Positions 15,125-18,548 of a stretch of 18,548 nt of DNA are shown piece after piece. A program made the translations under genes and the position numbers. Numbering within the stretch: the first letter of the stretch is position 1; each line of letters begins with the position of its first letter. A model generated the notes under the pieces. The model did not search any database, was not told where the DNA came from, and saw nothing but the letters and a program-made list of their open reading frames with translations. Source of the stretch: Oligoflexia bacterium (GTDB lineage: Bacteria > Bdellovibrionota > UBA1018); NCBI GenBank assembly GCA_903928955.1, contig CAIYTD010000007.1:1-18548 (forward strand), written 5' to 3'.

Positions 15125-17227
15125 ATGAGCTTGAAGAAAAAGATAGAATTATATCAAGAGAAAATATCTGCGGAAATTACAGCTTTCTTTTCTGCTTACA
15201 GTAGCATATTTTCAATTGTAAATGTCAAGTTTGGAATTTTGGCTTGTTTTGCAAGCTTTATTTATCCAAATATCGGCCTTTGTGGATTAATTACACTTAC
15301 AATTGTTTTGCTTTTTTCTAAAATAGTAAATTTTCACCAAATGGCTTTAATTAGGGGGGCACTATTTTATAATGCACTTTTAGTCGGCTTGTTTATCGGA
15401 TATTTATTTCAAATAAATTTATCTGTATTTATTTTAATAGTATTTGTTTCTGTTTTTACTATTTTAGTAACTTTGTTTTTTGATTCAATTTTTAGAGTTT
15501 ATTTAATTCCTATTATCTCTATACCTTTTGTAGTGATTGCTGGGTGTTTGGCTTTGAGTGTGGGGAGATTTACTGATTTACTGGATGCCACTCCCTATTT
15601 TATAAGTCACGTAAATTACTTTGTAAGATTGGGATTTCCCGTTTATTTAGTCGTATTTTTTAAAGCTGTGGGGACTATTCTCTGTGTTCCAGATCCATTA
15701 GTTGGAATGGTACTGTTTTTTTCTCTTATTTTATTTTCACCGATGACTGGTTTATTTCTGATTTTTGGATTTGGAGTGGGTTATGCGAGTGAGTCGTATT
15801 TAGTTTTAGGCAACCTTAATCCCATTTCTAAGTATCATTATTTTAATTATCTTCTAACTTTTAATGCCATTGCTGGTGTATTTTTAATCCCAAGCAGAAT
15901 ATCTATTCTTTTAGCTATTGTTGGGACAATTCTTTCGTCTTGGGTGGCAATTTCTGCTATTTCTTATTGGTCTCATTATAATGTGCCGATCTTATCCCTT
16001 CCTTACAATGTGATTGTCTTATTGATGTTTCAAGCGATAAGGTCAGCTATTCCTCAAAGACTGAATTTTACATTTGCTGGATCTCCAGAGCGGGCACTTG
16101 ATTTATCGAGACTTTTTCAATCGCGCCATTATTCGCATGAAATAGGTATTTATCTCCCATTTTCCGGAGCTTGGAAGGTACTTCAGGGTTTTAATGGTCA
16201 GTGGACCCATCGTGGTTTGTGGTCCTATGCTCTTGATTTTGTCAAAACTGACGAGAGAGCTATGAGCTATCGGAATCTGGGATACGAGCTAGAGGATTAT
16301 TATGCATTTAATCAACCTGTGATTTCTCCATTAGAGGGTTACGTAGTAATCGTTCAATCTGATTTTTTAGATCAGCCGATTGGTCAAGTAGATAATCAGA
16401 ACAATTGGGGTAATGTTGTTGTTATTCGAGCTTTAGGTGGGTTTTATATTCTTTTAGCTCATTTAAAAAGAAATTCTATTGAGGTAAAAGTAGGCGAATA
16501 TGTCTCTATCGGGCAGAGAATTGGAGTTTGTGGAAATAGTGGGTACTCTCAGGAGCCTCATTTGCATCTTCATTTGCAATTGTTTCCTGATATTGGAAGT
16601 CCCACAATTCCATTTCATTTATTGAACTACCATTCAAATGGTGAACTTCATTTTCACGGGATTCCTCAGTTAGGTTCAGAAATTATAGAGAACTCACTTA
16701 ATCGGGCTTTAGATGCGAGACTTACTTTTAGACTCGAAGAATCAATGACGTTTGAAGTGAAGGAGCGAGGAGTACCATCCTATCAAGTAAGGCTTTTACA
16801 TCAATTAAACCCTCTAACAGGTCAGTACTTTTGGACAGATGGTGTTAGTCGGCTTTTCTATGCTCGGCAGGGAACAGTATTTTATTTCTTTGAACTTTCT
16901 GGAGTTTCGCATTCATTTTTATGGGATCTTTATGCTGCTGCACCGCGTATACCTATTAGTTACGGAAAGAATTTCTCGTTTGAAGATCCTTTGCCACTTA
17001 AATTGTCATACTCTAAATTCGAAATATGGAAGAAATTATTTGTGACTCTATTTAGTAAGAATGCACCTCATAAAGTTGGCCGATACGAAATGAATACGGA
17101 ATCTTTGAGTATTTCTGGAGAGGCTTATATTCAGGGGGGCATGCAGAAAACATATTTTAAAATAGATCCTTCTATCGGGTTTTTGGAACTTACTGTGGGT
17201 AGTAGAAAATATGTTCGGTTGTCTTAG
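15125..17227 (+). CDS. Urea-transporter-like membrane protein fused to an M23 peptidase
   Basis: A 700-residue fusion. Residues about 30-310 are very hydrophobic, with about ten membrane helices, and look like a urea transporter (UT, PF03253 type): RGALFYNALLVGLFIGYLF in the first repeat, NYLLTFNAIAGVFLIP in the second, and LPYNVIVLL. UT proteins are channels for urea and small amides. Residues about 345-490 form an M23 (LytM) peptidase with its zinc ligands: His362 and Asp371 in THRGLWSYALDF, His446 in LLAHL, and His479/His481 in PHLHLHL, with GQRIGVCGNSGYS between. M23 enzymes cut peptidoglycan peptides or act as activators of amidases. The last 200 residues look beta-rich and are unknown to me. 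ATG 15125 is 7 bases after the previous stop; its ribosome binding site is weak. The peptidase is presumably periplasmic, but topology needs testing. Confidence 0.82.
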   Translation: MSLKKKIELYQEKISAEITAFFSAYSSIFSIVNVKFGILACFASFIYPNIGLCGLITLTIVLLFSKIVNFHQMALIRGALFYNALLVGLFIGYLFQINLSVFILIVFVSVFTILVTLFFDSIFRVYLIPIISIPFVVIAGCLALSVGRFTDLLDATPYFISHVNYFVRLGFPVYLVVFFKAVGTILCVPDPLVGMVLFFSLILFSPMTGLFLIFGFGVGYASESYLVLGNLNPISKYHYFNYLLTFNAIAGVFLIPSRISILLAIVGTILSSWVAISAISYWSHYNVPILSLPYNVIVLLMFQAIRSAIPQRLNFTFAGSPERALDLSRLFQSRHYSHEIGIYLPFSGAWKVLQGFNGQWTHRGLWSYALDFVKTDERAMSYRNLGYELEDYYAFNQPVISPLEGYVVIVQSDFLDQPIGQVDNQNNWGNVVVIRALGGFYILLAHLKRNSIEVKVGEYVSIGQRIGVCGNSGYSQEPHLHLHLQLFPDIGSPTIPFHLLNYHSNGELHFHGIPQLGSEIIENSLNRALDARLTFRLEESMTFEVKERGVPSYQVRLLHQLNPLTGQYFWTDGVSRLFYARQGTVFYFFELSGVSHSFLWDLYAAAPRIPISYGKNFSFEDPLPLKLSYSKFEIWKKLFVTLFSKNAPHKVGRYEMNTESLSISGEAYIQGGMQKTYFKIDPSIGFLELTVGSRKYVRLS

Positions 17228-18386
17228 GTTTTTAATATTAATATTAATGTTATCCTCTAATGAATCTAAAGCAGATGATTGGAGTGCTAATCAGCATTTT
17301 TTAAATGGTTATTATTCTTATTTATTTAAATATTATGGAGCCTGTGCAGACGAGATTTTTCAGTCGCTTGAGGATTCCTTTGAAGATCTTAATAAGGGGG
17401 AATTGTATTTAGCGGTTTGCCAAGCTCAGCTGAATCTTAATCGTGCAGCTGCTTATCACATTGATAGAGTCAATGCGTCTGTGCTTACTGTTTCAGATAA
17501 AATACTTTATGATCAGTTTAAGGTTCGATTAGAAAATGAGTTGAATCAATTGTCAGATTTTTCCTTTTCATTGTTTCCTTTTTACGGAAGTATAAATTAT
17601 ATTTCTGATTCAAATATAAATTCTGGACCTGTCGCGTCTGGGAACTTTTCTGGCAGCTTTTATGGATTGTCCACTCAGTTAGAAAATCAAACTTGGAAGC
17701 TCCGATTGGCAGGTCAGAATCTTGTTTTTTCTTCATCTGCTGGGGCTACTACAAATCAATTACAGATGATCATTGGGGTCGATCACGGGTTGAGTCGTGA
17801 CTTTATCTTAAAAGCTAAAAGTCTCTTTCTTCACTCTACTTCGAGTAGTATCGGGACCGGATGGATTGAGGGTTTAGGATTTGACCTCGGATTGACGTCT
17901 TGGTTGAGAGTTCAGGTAGATTATACTTTATCTGTTTATCCTTCTTTGAGTATAGGTAGTTTATCTCTATCTGAAATTACAGGTGCTGTTCAGTTTAATT
18001 TGCTATCTAATTATTCTAATCAGCTTGTTTTAAACGTAGGTTCTCAGTCTATTTTTCCGAGTAGTACTATGGGGGTTGATCCTGCTTCTAATTTTAGTAT
18101 GAAGTCTTTATATGATCGGTATTTTTTGAAGTTGGCTTCTCAGTGGAGTTTTTTCGGATTTGAACTGGGTGGATGGGTCGGCGAAGAGGCTTTTGGTGTC
18201 AGAAACGATGGTAATTTGGTCTATGCATCTTTCGAGGATCATCTTTATGGGTGGAATTTAGGAATTAACATCATTCCAGATCCCTCTTGGGGTATTCAGT
18301 TTTCATTTTTGCGAGAAGGTTTGGCTGTGTCAAATCTCAATTTTGTTACAAATTCGTTTTATGGAGGTATTTTTTTAAAATTATGA
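17211..18386 (+). CDS. Exported outer-membrane beta-barrel protein with helical N-terminal part
   Basis: A 391-residue exported protein. A signal peptide (MFGCLRFLILILML, ending near SKA-DD at residue 21-22) is followed by a helical, repeat-like section (about 25-115, with GELYLAVCQAQLNLNRAAAY) that resembles TPR units. From about 118 to the end are alternating polar/hydrophobic strands separated by short turns rich in Ser, Gly and Asn, ending in YGGIFLKL, which suits an outer-membrane beta-barrel. I recognise no specific family; similar architecture occurs in exopolysaccharide- and surface-secretion proteins. The start overlaps the UT-M23 gene by 17 bases and the end overlaps the next gene by 4 bases (ATGA), so it is a full member of the operon and gives the system an outer-membrane component. 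Confidence 0.65.
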   Translation: MFGCLRFLILILMLSSNESKADDWSANQHFLNGYYSYLFKYYGACADEIFQSLEDSFEDLNKGELYLAVCQAQLNLNRAAAYHIDRVNASVLTVSDKILYDQFKVRLENELNQLSDFSFSLFPFYGSINYISDSNINSGPVASGNFSGSFYGLSTQLENQTWKLRLAGQNLVFSSSAGATTNQLQMIIGVDHGLSRDFILKAKSLFLHSTSSSIGTGWIEGLGFDLGLTSWLRVQVDYTLSVYPSLSIGSLSLSEITGAVQFNLLSNYSNQLVLNVGSQSIFPSSTMGVDPASNFSMKSLYDRYFLKLASQWSFFGFELGGWVGEEAFGVRNDGNLVYASFEDHLYGWNLGINIIPDPSWGIQFSFLREGLAVSNLNFVTNSFYGGIFLKL

Positions 18387-18548
18387 TGTCTAAAAATACA
18401 ATGAAATTTTTGTGGTTCAGTTTTATTTTTTTGAATGGCATTGAATCTTCATCTCAAGCTTTAACCCTTGATCAGCAGACATCTGTCTATGATTCATATT
18501 TATCTGAAAGAAATGGAGATATTTCAAGGGCTATAGATAAAATAACGG
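18383..18548 (+). CDS. Exported protein, 5' part only
   Basis: A reading frame starting with ATGATG at 18383 overlaps the barrel gene's stop by 4 bases and runs open to the end of the window (55 complete codons). It begins MMSKNTMKFLWFSFIFLNG and continues to a likely signal-peptidase site after SSSQA. The mature part starts LTLDQQTSVYDSYLSERNG, predicted helical and polar. The coupling makes it the sixth gene of the PqqD/ATP-grasp operon and a third exported or membrane product of it. No family can be named from this fragment. Confidence 0.6.
   Translation, partial: MMSKNTMKFLWFSFIFLNGIESSSQALTLDQQTSVYDSYLSERNGDISRAIDKIT

Overview
The window is AT-rich (about 40% G+C by eye) and densely packed with protein genes. 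I recognise no rRNA, tRNA, CRISPR array or insertion sequence. The organism is a Gram-negative (diderm) bacterium: it has a predicted outer-membrane beta-barrel, several exported proteins, a sigma-54 activator and an ECF sigma/anti-sigma pair. The mix would fit a Bdellovibrionota or deltaproteobacterial-type genome, but that placement is a low-confidence guess from gene content. The standard genetic code is used; TAG ends several intact genes.

Layout. (1) 1-811: the 3' end of an unrecognised gene (to 322), then a small membrane-protein reading frame that looks broken by an early amber codon (452-781). (2) 812-2734, minus strand: a tight operon of an HNH nuclease, a short ECF sigma factor and its zinc-finger anti-sigma factor. 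(3) 2822-3388, plus: a membrane-anchored TlpA-type thioredoxin whose end overlaps the convergent thiI gene. (4) 3312-5725, minus: a cysteine desulfurase overlapping thiI, a tRNA 4-thiouridine module of the Bacillus NifZ-ThiI kind. (5) 5755-9152, plus: an alkyl-DHAP-synthase-like flavoprotein, an Fe-S protein and a diacylglycerol-kinase-family lipid kinase, all overlapping; probably an ether-lipid or glycerolipid module. (6) 9200-10792: a sigma-54 enhancer-binding regulator. (7) 10978-12441: an exported papain-like protease with C-terminal ankyrin repeats. (8) 12508 to the window end: a six-gene, translationally coupled operon encoding a PqqD-like small protein, an ATP-grasp ligase, a fold-III PLP decarboxylase-like enzyme, a urea-transporter/M23-peptidase fusion, an outer-membrane beta-barrel protein and the start of another exported protein.

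The last operon is the best candidate for an undescribed system. It combines a peptide-binding-type protein (PqqD fold), two small-molecule or peptide-modifying enzymes, an inner-membrane channel fused to a periplasmic-type peptidase, and an outer-membrane component, so it could span the envelope. The decarboxylase-like enzyme carries an N-terminal tag (Tyr-x2-Pro-x-Ile-x3-Gly-x4-Thr) with the spacing of the leader motif that PqqD-type recognition domains bind in lasso-peptide pathways. This suggests that the small PqqD-like protein docks on its neighbour enzyme. That reading is inference; the motif, the gene order and the overlaps are visible in the sequence.
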